Shown: positions 27,687-36,368 of the stretch, one piece after another
Layout of the letters: each line of letters begins with the position of its first letter
Numbering within the stretch: the stretch's first letter is position 1
Source: Alphaproteobacteria bacterium 65-37
GTDB lineage: Bacteria > Pseudomonadota > Alphaproteobacteria > Reyranellales > Reyranellaceae
Length of the DNA stretch: 44,746 nt
Assembly: GCA_001897995.1 (NCBI GenBank)
Contig: MKRV01000278.1
Span: 1-44,746, forward strand
Reading direction: 5' to 3'
Translations under genes and position numbers: made by a program
Notes under the pieces: model-generated
Told to the model about the DNA's origin: nothing
Databases searched by the model: none
Seen by the model: only the letters and a program-made list of their open reading frames with translations

Positions 27687-29096
27687 GTGACTCTCGATGA
27701 CGGGCTAGCGGCACTTGTCGGCGCGGCGGCGGCGATGGCGCATGTCGCCATCGCCGGGTCCGTCACGGTTCACGCTCTCCTCCATAAGCGCAATGTCGGC
27801 GCGGCAGTCTCGTGGATCGGGATCGCCTGGCTGTCGCCGTTCCTGGGCGGCCTGCTCTACGCCATCATGGGCGTGAACCGGGTCAAACGGCGTGCCAAGC
27901 GCCTGCGGCGCGAGCATCTGCCGCCCGTGGCGGGCAGTTCGGCAACGGCCGTGTCCGATCCGCTGACGCCGCTGGAGTTCGCCATCGGCCATCTGACGGG
28001 GCGGCCCTCCGCCGCCGGCAATACCATCGAGATGCTGCGCAGCGGCGACGAAGCCTATCCGCGCATGCTGGAGGCAATCGGCCAGGCGCAGAAGAGCGTC
28101 GGGCTGTGCAGCTATATCTTTCGAGCCGATGCTGCCGGCGAGAAGTTCCACCAGGCGCTGATCGAAGCCAAGCGGCGCGGCGTAGAGGTGCGCGTGCTGA
28201 TCGACGGGATCGGCGGCGGCTATTTCTGGTCGGGGACGTACCAGCATCTGCGCAAGGCCGGCGTGCCGGTCGCGCGCTTCCTGCATTCTTATTTTCCCTG
28301 GCAGATGCCTTTCGTGAACCTGCGCAACCATCGCAAGCTGCTGGTGATCGACGGAAAGCTGGCCTTCACCGGCGGCCTCAATATCGGCGCCGAGAATGTC
28401 GAAGCGGCGACGCCCGAGCATCTGGTGCGCGACACCCACTTTCGGGTCGAAGGACCGGTGGTCGAGCAGTTGACCGACGCCTTCGCCGACGACTGGCTGT
28501 TCACCACGGGCGAGCAGCTCATCTCGCCGGCCTGGTTTCCTGCCCAGGCACCGGCCGGCACCGTGTCGGCCCGGGCCATCACGTCGGGGCCCGACGAGGA
28601 CGTCGAGCAGATCGAGTTCGTGGCGCTTCAGGCGATCTCCTGCGCGCGTCGGTCGATCCGGGTCGTGACGCCGTATTTCCTGCCGCCCGAGCCGCTCACC
28701 ATGGCGCTGGGCCTGGCGGCCATGCGCGGCATCGAGGTCGATATCCTGCTGCCGGAGAACTCCAACCACGCGATCCTCGACTGGGCGCGGCGGGTGCCGC
28801 TGCGGCCGCTGGTCGAGGCCGGTTGCCGGGTCTGGCTGATGCCGCCGCCGTTCGACCATTCCAAGCTGATGACGATCGACGAATCGTGGTCGCTGATCGG
28901 CAGCGCCAATTGGGACACACGCAGCTTCCGCCTCAATTTCGAGCTCAATGTCGAACTGCACGACGCCGCCTTCGCGCGCGGGATCATCGAGGCGATGGTG
29001 CCGCATAAGCGGCTGACGGCCGCCGAGATCGACGCCGACCCACTGCCGATCCGCCTGCGCAACGCCGCGGCGCGCCTGCTCCAGCCCTATCTGTAG
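27687..29096 (+). CDS. cls: Cardiolipin synthase-like phospholipase D
   Basis: The 469-residue protein starts with GTG at 27687. Two N-terminal hydrophobic segments (about residues 8-30 and 40-62, the latter WIGIAWLSPFLGGLLYAIMG) match the membrane anchors of ClsA-type enzymes. Two complete HKD motifs follow: NHRKLLVIDGKLAFTGG with His215, Lys217 and Asp222, and DHSKLMTIDESWSLIGSAN with His391, Lys393 and Asp398. It should join two phosphatidylglycerol molecules to cardiolipin at the inner membrane. The last 10 bases overlap the convergent gene for an EEP-family protein. Length and order are normal for the family. Confidence 0.92.
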   Translation: MTLDDGLAALVGAAAAMAHVAIAGSVTVHALLHKRNVGAAVSWIGIAWLSPFLGGLLYAIMGVNRVKRRAKRLRREHLPPVAGSSATAVSDPLTPLEFAIGHLTGRPSAAGNTIEMLRSGDEAYPRMLEAIGQAQKSVGLCSYIFRADAAGEKFHQALIEAKRRGVEVRVLIDGIGGGYFWSGTYQHLRKAGVPVARFLHSYFPWQMPFVNLRNHRKLLVIDGKLAFTGGLNIGAENVEAATPEHLVRDTHFRVEGPVVEQLTDAFADDWLFTTGEQLISPAWFPAQAPAGTVSARAITSGPDEDVEQIEFVALQAISCARRSIRVVTPYFLPPEPLTMALGLAAMRGIEVDILLPENSNHAILDWARRVPLRPLVEAGCRVWLMPPPFDHSKLMTIDESWSLIGSANWDTRSFRLNFELNVELHDAAFARGIIEAMVPHKRLTAAEIDADPLPIRLRNAAARLLQPYL

Positions 29097-29761
29097 AAGC
29101 GGCGCAGCCGGTCCTTGCGCGGCTTGCGGGCCTTTGTCGCCGGCGCGCTATTGCTGTCGGCGAGGTCGAGCTCGAGCCGGATCGGGCGGTGATCGGAGGG
29201 GCCGAAATCCAGGGCATAGGCCGAACGGCAGACCAGCCCATGGGCCAGGCAGCGGTCGAGACGGAAGGGCACGACGTTGCTGGCAAGATGCGTCGGCTCC
29301 CGCGGACCGACATCGACGAAGCCCGGCAGCAGCACCGGCCCGACCGCATTGTAGTCGCCGATGATCGCCGAGGGGCGGCCGTGCAGGGCAGCCGCGACAC
29401 GGCCGAGCTGCCGGCGGTTGAGCAGCTGGCCGTGCGAGAGATGGACGTTGGCGAAAGTGATCTCGCCGATCTGCGCAATCTGCGCCCGTCGCCGCGGCAG
29501 TCGTCCGGGCAGGCGCGACGCCGGCAGCGACAGCGCCGTCGGTCGCGGAAAGGGGGTCGGACTCCAGATCGCCAGCCCGTGGATGCGGCCGAGCCACGAT
29601 AGCCGATGGAAATGGCCGCCGATCAAGTCGGGCAGCGTTTCCATATGCTTGGTCGCTTCCTGCATCAGGAAGAGATCGGGCCTTTCCTTCTGCGCCAGCG
29701 CGGCCACGTCCTCGGCCGCGGCGCCGGTGAGCCGCAGCAGGTTCCAGCTCAGCACCTTCAC
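29087..29761 (-). CDS. Endonuclease/exonuclease/phosphatase (EEP) family protein
   Basis: The 224-residue protein has the EEP fold's catalytic blocks: VLSWNLLRL with Asn7, FLMQEAT with Glu35, NVHLSH, GDYN at 135-138, and PSDHRP with Asp190 and His191. Members cleave DNA, phosphoinositides or sphingomyelin; there is no signal peptide and the substrate cannot be told. I chose the GTG at 29761 because the fold begins there; an ATG at 29800 would add 13 residues and overlap the upstream Kef gene. It follows that gene by seven bases and overlaps the convergent phospholipase D gene by 10 bases at its end. Confidence 0.85.
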   Translation of the reverse strand: MKVLSWNLLRLTGAAAEDVAALAQKERPDLFLMQEATKHMETLPDLIGGHFHRLSWLGRIHGLAIWSPTPFPRPTALSLPASRLPGRLPRRRAQIAQIGEITFANVHLSHGQLLNRRQLGRVAAALHGRPSAIIGDYNAVGPVLLPGFVDVGPREPTHLASNVVPFRLDRCLAHGLVCRSAYALDFGPSDHRPIRLELDLADSNSAPATKARKPRKDRLRRFYR

Positions 29762-29768
29762 GGGCCGC

Positions 29769-31571
29769 TCACGTCTTGGCGGCCCGGTCGCGCCGGGCAC
29801 GGCGGATCTGCTCGGTCATCGAGGCGGTGCCGCCGGCCGCCGCCTGCAGCTCATGGCGGAACTGCTCGCGGCGCTCGTGAACTGAGGCGATCACCAGGCC
29901 CATCGGCACGCCGAGACCGACCAGGGCCGATTCGGCCAGCTGCAGGCTCGCTTCGATGGTCTCGGGCACGGTGTCGGTGACGGCGAGCGTATAGAGATGG
30001 CGCGCATGTTGCGCATCGTGGGCGCGGGCGACGATCATCACGTCAGGGCGGCGGGAGCGGACGGCGCGGACGACGTCGTCGACTGCGGCGGTGTCGATGG
30101 TGACGATGACGCCCACCGCTTCGTCGATGCCGCAGCGCTGCAGGAAGAGCGGGTTGGAAGCATCACCGAAATAGACCGGCCGGCCGAGCTTGCGCCAGCG
30201 CTCGACCCGCGGCGCATCGCGGTCGGCGGCAATGTAGGCGATCTCGTGCCGGTCGAGCATGTCGCAGATGAGCTGCCCCACCCGGCCATGTCCGACCACG
30301 ATGACGCGCTTGGCATGGTCGTCCGGGGGCAGGGCGGTCGAAGGCGCCTCACCCGAGATCTCCCGCGCGACATGCTGGGCGGCGCGGCGGGCAACCAGCG
30401 AGACGAAGGGCAGGGTGGCCATGGTCAGCGAGACGACGGTCAGCAAGGCGGCGGCGACGCCGGCCTCGATCAGGCTGAACTGGGTCGCGAGCCCGATGCC
30501 GATGAAGGCGAACTCGCCGCCCGGCGCCAGCAGCAGGGCGGTTTCGACGCTGGCCGCCCAGGGCACGCCGAACAGGCGGCAGAGCGGGGCGAGCAGGACC
30601 GACTTGGCGATCATCATGGCCGCGAAGCCGCCGATCACCAGCAGCGGCTCGCGCCAGATGAAGCTCAGGTCGATATGCATGCCGACCGAGAAGAAGAAGA
30701 CGCCGAGCAGCAGGCCGCGAAACGGGTCGATCATCGCCTCGACGGCCCGGCGATATTCGGTCTCGGCGAGCAGCAGGCCGGCGATGAACGCGCCCAGCGC
30801 CATCGACAGGCCGGCATAGGCGGCGATCACGCCCGAGCCGACGGCGATCAGCAGGGTCGCCGCCATGAAGAATTCCGGATTGTCGGTCGAGGCGGCGAGC
30901 CGGAACAGCGGCTTCAGCACGAGGCGTCCGACCAGGGCGATGATGCCGATCGCCACCACCGCCTCGAGCAGGGCGATCACGATGCCCTGCACGACGTTGC
31001 CTTCGGAGTGTCCGCCCAGCGCGCTGATCAGGAACAGCAGCGGCACGACGGCGAGATCCTGCGCCAGCAGGATGGCGAAGCTCGTTCGGCCGGTGGTCGA
31101 CATCATGCGCCGCTGGCCCGACAGCAGCTCCATGACGATCGCCGTCGAGGAGAGCGCAAGGCAGGCGCCGATGATCAGGGAAGCGGCCGGTGGCTGGCCG
31201 AGCCACAGCGCCGCCAGGCTGATCACGATGGTCGACAGGCTGGCCTGCAGGCCGCCCAGTCCGAACACCAGGCGACGCATGGTGATCAAGCGGCGCATCG
31301 AGAGTTCGAGGCCGATGAAGAACAGCAGGAAGACAATGCCTAGATCGGCGATGAAGGCGATCTGCCTTTCGCCGGTCACCGTCAGCCAGGCGATGGTGCG
31401 GGAATGCTCGGCGAGCCGGCCGAGGCCGAAGGGGCCCAAGGCGGCGCCGACCACCAGAAAACCGAGAACCGGACTGATCTTGAGGCGGTGAACGACCGGT
31501 GCCACGACGGCGGCGGTGCCCAGGACGATGAGCGCATCCTTGAAGACGAAGATTTCACTGGGTCCTGCCAT
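29769..31571 (-). CDS. Kef-type potassium/proton antiporter (CPA2) with TrkA-N domain
   Basis: The 600-residue protein matches KefB/KefC in size. The first 400 residues hold about 12 membrane spans with LKISPVLGFLVVGAALGPFGLG, LGIVFLLFFIGLELS, and ALSSTAIVMELL, the CPA2 signature. From about residue 420 a Rossmann domain begins, RVIVVGHGRVGQLICDML, which binds nucleotides or glutathione conjugates in known Kef systems. FGDASNPLFLQRCGID is typical. The ATG at 31571 is preferred; the frame continues upstream to 31883 but only across the divergent gene. It is divergent from the denD-like gene (76 bases apart) and followed at once by the EEP gene. Confidence 0.93.
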   Translation of the reverse strand: MAGPSEIFVFKDALIVLGTAAVVAPVVHRLKISPVLGFLVVGAALGPFGLGRLAEHSRTIAWLTVTGERQIAFIADLGIVFLLFFIGLELSMRRLITMRRLVFGLGGLQASLSTIVISLAALWLGQPPAASLIIGACLALSSTAIVMELLSGQRRMMSTTGRTSFAILLAQDLAVVPLLFLISALGGHSEGNVVQGIVIALLEAVVAIGIIALVGRLVLKPLFRLAASTDNPEFFMAATLLIAVGSGVIAAYAGLSMALGAFIAGLLLAETEYRRAVEAMIDPFRGLLLGVFFFSVGMHIDLSFIWREPLLVIGGFAAMMIAKSVLLAPLCRLFGVPWAASVETALLLAPGGEFAFIGIGLATQFSLIEAGVAAALLTVVSLTMATLPFVSLVARRAAQHVAREISGEAPSTALPPDDHAKRVIVVGHGRVGQLICDMLDRHEIAYIAADRDAPRVERWRKLGRPVYFGDASNPLFLQRCGIDEAVGVIVTIDTAAVDDVVRAVRSRRPDVMIVARAHDAQHARHLYTLAVTDTVPETIEASLQLAESALVGLGVPMGLVIASVHERREQFRHELQAAAGGTASMTEQIRRARRDRAAKT

Positions 31572-31647
31572 TGCCTGCAAACATAGACTGCGGCCGGCGA
31601 TCTGTGCACACTTTCCTCGACTGAGATCGACATCGGGATGAAACGAC

Positions 31648-32649
31648 ATGAAGGTGGTCATCACCGGCGGCGCCGGCTTCCTCGGCAAGAAGCTGGCCCG
31701 GCGAATCCTGCAACAGGGTGAGATCGCGGGCGCTTCGGGCCGGCCGGAGAAGGTGAGCGAGCTGCTGCTGTTCGACATCGGCAAGGCGAGCGGCCCCGGC
31801 CTCGACGATCCGCGGGTCAAGGCGCTGGACGGCGACATCTCGAATTTCGCCACCGTGCAGACGATCATGCAGGGCGCGGCCACCGTGTTCCATTTTGCCG
31901 CAGTCGTCAGCGCCGGCGCCGAAGCCGACTTCGACCTGGGCTACCGGGTCAATCTCGAGGGCACCCGCAACGTCCTCGAGGCCTGCCGTGCGCTGGGCAC
32001 CAATCCGCGGGTGGTCTTCACCAGTTCGCTGGCAGCCTTCGGCGGCGACCTGCCGCCCGCCGTGACCGACGATACGCCGCTCACGCCGCAGACCTCGTAC
32101 GGGGCGCAGAAATCGATCGGCGAGTTCCTGGTGCGCGACTACACCCGCAAGGGCTATCTGCGCGGCACCTCGGTTCGACTGCCGACCATCTGCGTGCGCA
32201 CCGGCCTGCCCAACAAGGCGGCGTCGACCTGGGCGAGCTCGGTGGTGCGCGAGCCGCTGACCGGTGTCGACGTCGTCTGCCCGGTGACGCCCGAGACCGT
32301 CATGGTGGTGCTGAGCCCGCGCAAGACGGTCGATGCCTTCGTGCGTCTGCACGATCTGCCGCCTGACGCGTTCGGCCCCGGCCGGACCTTGCTGCTGAAC
32401 GGCATCAAGGTGACGGCCAAGGAGCTGGAGCAGGCGGTCGGCCGCCATGCCGGCAACCGCAAGGTCGGCAAGGTGAGCTGGCAGCACGACCCGGCGATCC
32501 AGAAGATCTGCGACGGCTGGCCTCAGGGCATCGATTCGGCCCGTTCCCGCCGTCTCGGCTTCGAGACCGACAAGGATCTCGACGAGGTCGTCCGCAATTT
32601 CATCGCCGACGATATCGAGGAGCAGCTGAAGATCGCGCGGCCGGCGTAG
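31648..32649 (+). CDS. NAD-dependent epimerase/dehydratase family, DenD-like (D-erythronate dehydrogenase)
   Basis: The 333-residue extended SDR protein opens MKVVITGGAGFLGKKLAR, with the NAD-binding GGAGFLG at 7-13. Catalytic residues are visible as VFTSSLAAFGG (Ser126-Ser127) and SYGAQKSIGEF (Tyr151, Lys155). The blocks GTSVRLPTICVRTGLPNKAASTWASSVVREPL and VSWQHDPAIQKICDGWPQ are typical of the DenD group, which oxidises D-erythronate at C2 or C3. No otnK/otnI/otnC-like genes lie nearby, so the exact substrate is uncertain. It stands alone, divergent from the Kef gene. Confidence 0.88.
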   Translation: MKVVITGGAGFLGKKLARRILQQGEIAGASGRPEKVSELLLFDIGKASGPGLDDPRVKALDGDISNFATVQTIMQGAATVFHFAAVVSAGAEADFDLGYRVNLEGTRNVLEACRALGTNPRVVFTSSLAAFGGDLPPAVTDDTPLTPQTSYGAQKSIGEFLVRDYTRKGYLRGTSVRLPTICVRTGLPNKAASTWASSVVREPLTGVDVVCPVTPETVMVVLSPRKTVDAFVRLHDLPPDAFGPGRTLLLNGIKVTAKELEQAVGRHAGNRKVGKVSWQHDPAIQKICDGWPQGIDSARSRRLGFETDKDLDEVVRNFIADDIEEQLKIARPA

Positions 32650-32734
32650 TTTCCGCTTCCGGCCAAGGCGCTGTTGCGTTCATGCGTCTTCGCCTCCCCA
32701 TTCAGATGCTAGGGAGTGGACACTGCGCTCATCA

Positions 32735-32873
32735 GTCCTCTCCCGCGCAGTGGGAGAGGAAGGGACCCATTGCGGAGCAATGGGGAGGTGAGGGTATACG
32801 AGCCGGAAAAGACGTGCGGGTAGAGAAATCCCCCTCACCCAGCCTCTCCCCCAAGGGGGAGAGGAGAATGAGA
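32735..32873. repeat. CCTCTCC-family palindromic repeat, first unit
   Basis: It begins GTCCTCTCCCGCGCAGTGGG, with AGAGGAAGGGACCCATTG, then GAGCAATGGGGAGGTGAGGG, so CCCATTG/CAATGGG makes an inner hairpin. The right half CCCCCTCACCCAGCCTCTCC then CCCAAGGGGGAGAGGAGAATGAGAG matches the right half of the element at 36229-36359. It lies in the 337-base gap between the converging denD-like and methyltransferase genes; no gene is visible in that gap. Confidence 0.78.
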
Positions 32874-32912
32874 GAAGGTGCCGTTAGCACAAGAACGGGC
32901 GAGGAAAAGAAG

Positions 32913-32982
32913 TGTCCCCTCCCTAGCCATTCAGACGGGGAGGAGGAATGTCAGCGCGACACTCGCCCTTAGGGAGAGGACA
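32913..32982. repeat. CCTCTCC-family palindromic repeat, second unit
   Basis: TGTCCCCTCCCTAG at the left and TTAGGGAGAGGACA at the right are near reverse complements, with GACGGGGAGG and TGTCAGCGCGACA inside. It ends five bases before the stop of the minus-strand methyltransferase gene, so it can fold at the 3' end of that mRNA. It is the tail-most of two adjacent units in this gap. Confidence 0.65.
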
Positions 32983-32986
32983 GTGA

Positions 32987-33793
32987 TCAGCCGCGCAGCA
33001 TCCGCCAGCCGTTCTGCAGGTGGCGCAGCGGGCCCCAGACGTGGCGGGTGCGCATCATGTGCCAGCGCTGCGGCTCGTTGTCGGGGCCGGCGATGGCGCC
33101 GGCGTCCTCGACATAGTCGGTGATGCCGACCGCATCGGTGTCCCACGGTCCGGTCGTCTTGAAGATCGTGGTCTTGGCGCCGTAGCCCAGGAGGGTGCGC
33201 GACATGCCCGAGGCCATGAAGTCCATGTAGCGGGGCAGGCTCTCGGGACGGCAGAGATAGCCTTTGTTGAAGCCCACCGCGAGCAGGCGGAAGTGGAAGG
33301 GGTTCTTCTCGAGGTAGCGGATCACTTCGGTCGTGTTGGCCGGGTAGCGCGGTGAGAAGAAATCGTCGATCACCACGATGCCGTCGGTATTGACGATACG
33401 GTTGGCGAATTCGAGCTCGCGATACACGGCGGTGCCGGTGTGCTCGCCGTCGATATGGAACCAGCGCACCGTCTGGTGCATCGCCTGCAGGTCGAGCTTG
33501 GCCGGCAGATCGGCCGACGGGCCGGAGAGCGGCACGATGTTGGCGGGTTGCGCGCCGACCGATTCGATCGAACGGCGCACCGCCGGCTCGTCGAGCCGGA
33601 GGTCGCACAGGTAGAGCTTCTCGTTGCCCTTGCGATAGGCCGCCAGGACCGACGCCGAGCGACCGCGCCACACGCCGATCTCGAACAGGTCGCCGGCCGT
33701 GCCGGCCTGCTGATCGAGCAGGGCGCGCCAGACGCAGTAGGACTGGAACATGAACCAGCCCGGTATGGCGTCGATTTTCTCCCAATTGAGCAT
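32987..33793 (-). CDS. Class I SAM-dependent methyltransferase (Methyltransf_24-like)
   Basis: The 268-residue protein has a SAM-binding entry FEIGVWRGRSASVLA at 37-51, then YLCDLRLDEP, RWFHIDGEHTGTAVYREL (HIDGEH at 113-118) and GIVVIDDFFSPRYPANT (DD at 143-144). This order fits small-molecule or sugar methyltransferases of the Methyltransf_24 kind, often found in cell-surface polysaccharide loci. I take the ATG at 33793 as the start since it gives a standard N-terminus (MLNWEKIDAIPGWF); the frame extends to 34006 inside the divergent gene. The substrate is unknown. The adjacent divergent gene is a polytopic membrane protein. Confidence 0.83.
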   Translation of the reverse strand: MLNWEKIDAIPGWFMFQSYCVWRALLDQQAGTAGDLFEIGVWRGRSASVLAAYRKGNEKLYLCDLRLDEPAVRRSIESVGAQPANIVPLSGPSADLPAKLDLQAMHQTVRWFHIDGEHTGTAVYRELEFANRIVNTDGIVVIDDFFSPRYPANTTEVIRYLEKNPFHFRLLAVGFNKGYLCRPESLPRYMDFMASGMSRTLLGYGAKTTIFKTTGPWDTDAVGITDYVEDAGAIAGPDNEPQRWHMMRTRHVWGPLRHLQNGWRMLRG

Positions 33794-33900
33794 CGTCGGT
33801 CCTCGCTTGCGGGGCCTTGCTAACAGCGCCCCCGCGTCGCTGCAAGCCGTCCGCGCTTGCACCTGCGGTGACCCTCCTGTAGAGCCGCGAACACAGGAAA

Positions 33901-35250
33901 ATGCCAACGACCGCAGTCGCATACAGGGCCACGATCGGCCTGCTCTGGGCCCTGGTGCTCTGGCATAGCTGGGAGTGCCGGGGGCTTTTCGTCGATGGTT
34001 CGGCATTCCTCGTGCAGATTGCCCGGCGCGAATGGTTCTTCGACTTCTATGGGCCGCGCCTCTACGCCATGGTGCTGGGGCAGTTCCCCGCCATCGTGGC
34101 GCTGTTTCTCGGGGTCACCGACCTCCATCTGCTGGCGCAGATCCTGTCGCTTGGACTTCTGGCCCTGCCGACGGCCTTCTACCACGTCGCCCTGACGCGC
34201 GTCCGGGACGAACCGGTCCTGCTCGCCGCCGTGATCGCCGTGATCGGCACGGTCTTCATGACGACGTCGTTCTTCATTGTCGGGGAATACAACACCGCCT
34301 TCGCCGTGGTGATCGCCGTCACGGCGCGACTTGTCACGGCCGAACGGCTGACCGCCGCCGACGGCGCCTTTCTGTTGGCCGCCGGCCTGGTCAGCGTGCG
34401 GACCTACGAGGTGATGATCTATTGCGGTCCACTGGTCGCCCTCATGATCGCCTGGCGCCTCTACGACGCGCCGCGGCGCCCCTGGTGGCCTACGACATTG
34501 CACGTCATGGCGGCCCTGCTGTTCCTGGCGGGGATGGTGGTGGCGGCCGACTCGATCATCCATCCCTTTTCACAGGAGCATCTCAGCAAGACTGCGTCGA
34601 CCGTGCTGAACGCCTGGCAGAACGTCCAGTTCGATCTGACCTTGCTGGCCGCCCTCGTGATCGTGATCTGGGCGATCGCCCGCCCGGCCGCACTGGCGAC
34701 GCCCAGACCCTACCTGGTTGCCGGTATTTTCCTCGTCCTGCTGGTGCTCTCGCCGCTCCTGGCGCTGACCGACACGCTGGTGCGGCCGCATGCCAAGTCG
34801 CAGTACACGGCGCGCAGCGTCGCCGGCCTCGTGGTCGCGACCGTCGCCGTCCTGATGTGGCTCTACAAATCGCGGCTCGGCGAGCGGATCGCGGCGTTTC
34901 GGGAATTGCGGGCGCCGATGGCTGCACGACGGCTGCTGGCCTTCAGCCTGCTCATGGTCGTCGCGGTGGTGCCGTCGGACGCCTTCCTCACGCTCGAATG
35001 GCGGCACTATCTCGATACCGTGCGGTCGATCGTGCGCCAGCAGAGCGGCGTGATCGCCTACGAGGACACACCGCTCGCCAAGCCGCCGCTGGAAATGCTG
35101 GTCGAGCCGTGGATCCTGCCCAGCCAGAGCCTGGCGCTGCGCTCCAAGAGGGGCGACGGCATCATTGCGCCACCGCGCGATTTCGATAGTTGGCAGCCGT
35201 TCCCGCCGGACGAGCCTTATCCGCTGGGTCCATACGTCTGGCGAGACTGA
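33901..35250 (+). CDS. Polytopic membrane protein of unknown function
   Basis: I do not recognise the family. The 449-residue protein has about nine to ten hydrophobic spans, starting IGLLWALVLWHSWECRGLFVDGSAFLVQIARREWFFDFYGPRLYAM. A short acidic and aromatic loop (DGSAF, EWFFDFYGPR) after the first span resembles that of GT-C-type glycosyltransferases and of uncharacterised membrane proteins, but no catalytic motif is certain. The C-terminal 80 residues are soluble and end PPDEPYPLGPYVWRD. It is divergent from the methyltransferase (107 bases) and 91 bases before a diiron protein gene in the same direction. A role in cell-envelope glycan or lipid work is only a guess. Confidence 0.7.
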   Translation: MPTTAVAYRATIGLLWALVLWHSWECRGLFVDGSAFLVQIARREWFFDFYGPRLYAMVLGQFPAIVALFLGVTDLHLLAQILSLGLLALPTAFYHVALTRVRDEPVLLAAVIAVIGTVFMTTSFFIVGEYNTAFAVVIAVTARLVTAERLTAADGAFLLAAGLVSVRTYEVMIYCGPLVALMIAWRLYDAPRRPWWPTTLHVMAALLFLAGMVVAADSIIHPFSQEHLSKTASTVLNAWQNVQFDLTLLAALVIVIWAIARPAALATPRPYLVAGIFLVLLVLSPLLALTDTLVRPHAKSQYTARSVAGLVVATVAVLMWLYKSRLGERIAAFRELRAPMAARRLLAFSLLMVVAVVPSDAFLTLEWRHYLDTVRSIVRQQSGVIAYEDTPLAKPPLEMLVEPWILPSQSLALRSKRGDGIIAPPRDFDSWQPFPPDEPYPLGPYVWRD

Positions 35251-35341
35251 CGATCTGCTTTGCGCGCGGCATGCGAGCAAATCTGCCGCGATGGACAAAG
35301 CTTTGGTGTTGTTTTTGAATGTCGGTCAGCGAGGGGCGTCA

Positions 35342-36208
35342 ATGTTGAAAATCGGATCGCTGGAACATCGCGACGCATTCTGCCGGCACTTCACGGAGAC
35401 CTACACGGCGTACGATCCGGACACTCTGCCGTGGCCCGAGCTCGACGAGGCGGCGCTGGGCCGTCTGCGTGCCGTGCCGTTCTGGGAGGAGGTCTTCTAT
35501 ACCGAGCGCCGTGCCGGCGCGATCGTGGCCGCCTTCACCGAGACGGTTGACGATCCGGTGCTGAAGAAGGCGCTTGCGCTGCAGGGCGAGGAGGAGAGCC
35601 GGCACGCGCGGCTGATCCGCGTGATGATCGACAAGTACGGGCTCGACGCACCGGAACGGCCGCTCGAGGACATCAGCGACAATATCGATCGACGGTTCAA
35701 GGATTTCGGCTTCGGCGAGTGCCTGGATTCGTTCCTCGGCTTCGGCCTGTTCAAGATCGCCTATCAGTCGGAGTTCCTGCCGAAGGAGATGCTGAAGATC
35801 TTCGAGACGCTGATGTACGAGGAAACCCGGCACATCGTGTTCTTCGTCAACTGGATGGCCTACACGGAAGCCCGTCGCGGCTGGCTGGCGCGCAGGCTGC
35901 TGCCGCTCACCAGCTTCCACTACTACATGCGTTCGCTGCGCCGCATGGCGGGCCTCGCCAAGCGCGGCAAGGATTTGAACGACGGCAAGAACTTCGCTGC
36001 CACCCAGGTCAGCATGTTCCTCGACGGCTTCAATTTCCGTCAGTTCCTCGAGGATTGCTACGCCGAGAACGGCCGGCGCATGGAGGCGTTCGAGCCGGAA
36101 CTGCTGCGTCCGAGCTTCATGCCGCAGCTCGCGGACGTGGCGCTCAAGGCGCTGCGCCTGTGGTACGCCCGCTCGACGCCGGCGTCGGAGCAGGCCGCCC
36201 CGCGCTGA
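35342..36208 (+). CDS. Ferritin-like diiron protein 1
   Basis: The 288-residue protein starts at the ATG at 35342 after GAGGGG; the open frame begins earlier, but upstream residues look random. It is predicted helical and has a full carboxylate diiron pattern: Glu55 in YTERRAG, Glu85-x-x-His88 in EEESRH, Glu126 in FGECLDSF, and Glu161-x-x-His164 in YEETRH. This E, ExxH, E, ExxH spacing is that of ferritin-like oxygenases and oxidases. A paralogue with the same four motifs lies at 39109-40167, on the other side of hpnN. It is probably cytoplasmic or membrane-associated. Reaction and substrate are unknown. Confidence 0.82.
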   Translation: MLKIGSLEHRDAFCRHFTETYTAYDPDTLPWPELDEAALGRLRAVPFWEEVFYTERRAGAIVAAFTETVDDPVLKKALALQGEEESRHARLIRVMIDKYGLDAPERPLEDISDNIDRRFKDFGFGECLDSFLGFGLFKIAYQSEFLPKEMLKIFETLMYEETRHIVFFVNWMAYTEARRGWLARRLLPLTSFHYYMRSLRRMAGLAKRGKDLNDGKNFAATQVSMFLDGFNFRQFLEDCYAENGRRMEAFEPELLRPSFMPQLADVALKALRLWYARSTPASEQAAPR

Positions 36209-36228
36209 GCGCTACGCCGATATCTTGG

Positions 36229-36359
36229 CTTTCATGTTCCTCTCCCCCTTGGGGGAGAGGCTAGGTGAGGGGGCCGCAACGACACACGTATGATCGTAGT
36301 GTCCTTCGCTTCCCCCTCACCCTACCTCTCCCCCGAAACGGGGGAGAGGAGAATGAAAG
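36229..36359. repeat. CCTCTCC-family palindrome between converging genes
   Basis: The left arm CTTTCATGTTCCTCTCCCCC, followed by GGGGGAGAGG and GGTGAGGGGG, matches the right arm CCCCCTCACCC, CCTCTCCCCC, GGGGGAGAGGAGAATGAAAG in reverse complement. Each half also folds on itself (CCTCTCCCCC-TT-GGGGGAGAGG and CCTCTCCCCC-GAAA-CGGGGGAGAGG). It fills the gap between the ends of the diiron protein 1 gene (36208) and hpnN (36369). Confidence 0.88.
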
Positions 36360-36368
36360 AGGCCTCAA

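Noticed and set aside
31572..31883. N-terminal extension of the Kef antiporter
   Set aside because: It overlaps the start of the divergent denD-like gene, and the normal Kef N-terminus begins at the ATG at 31571.
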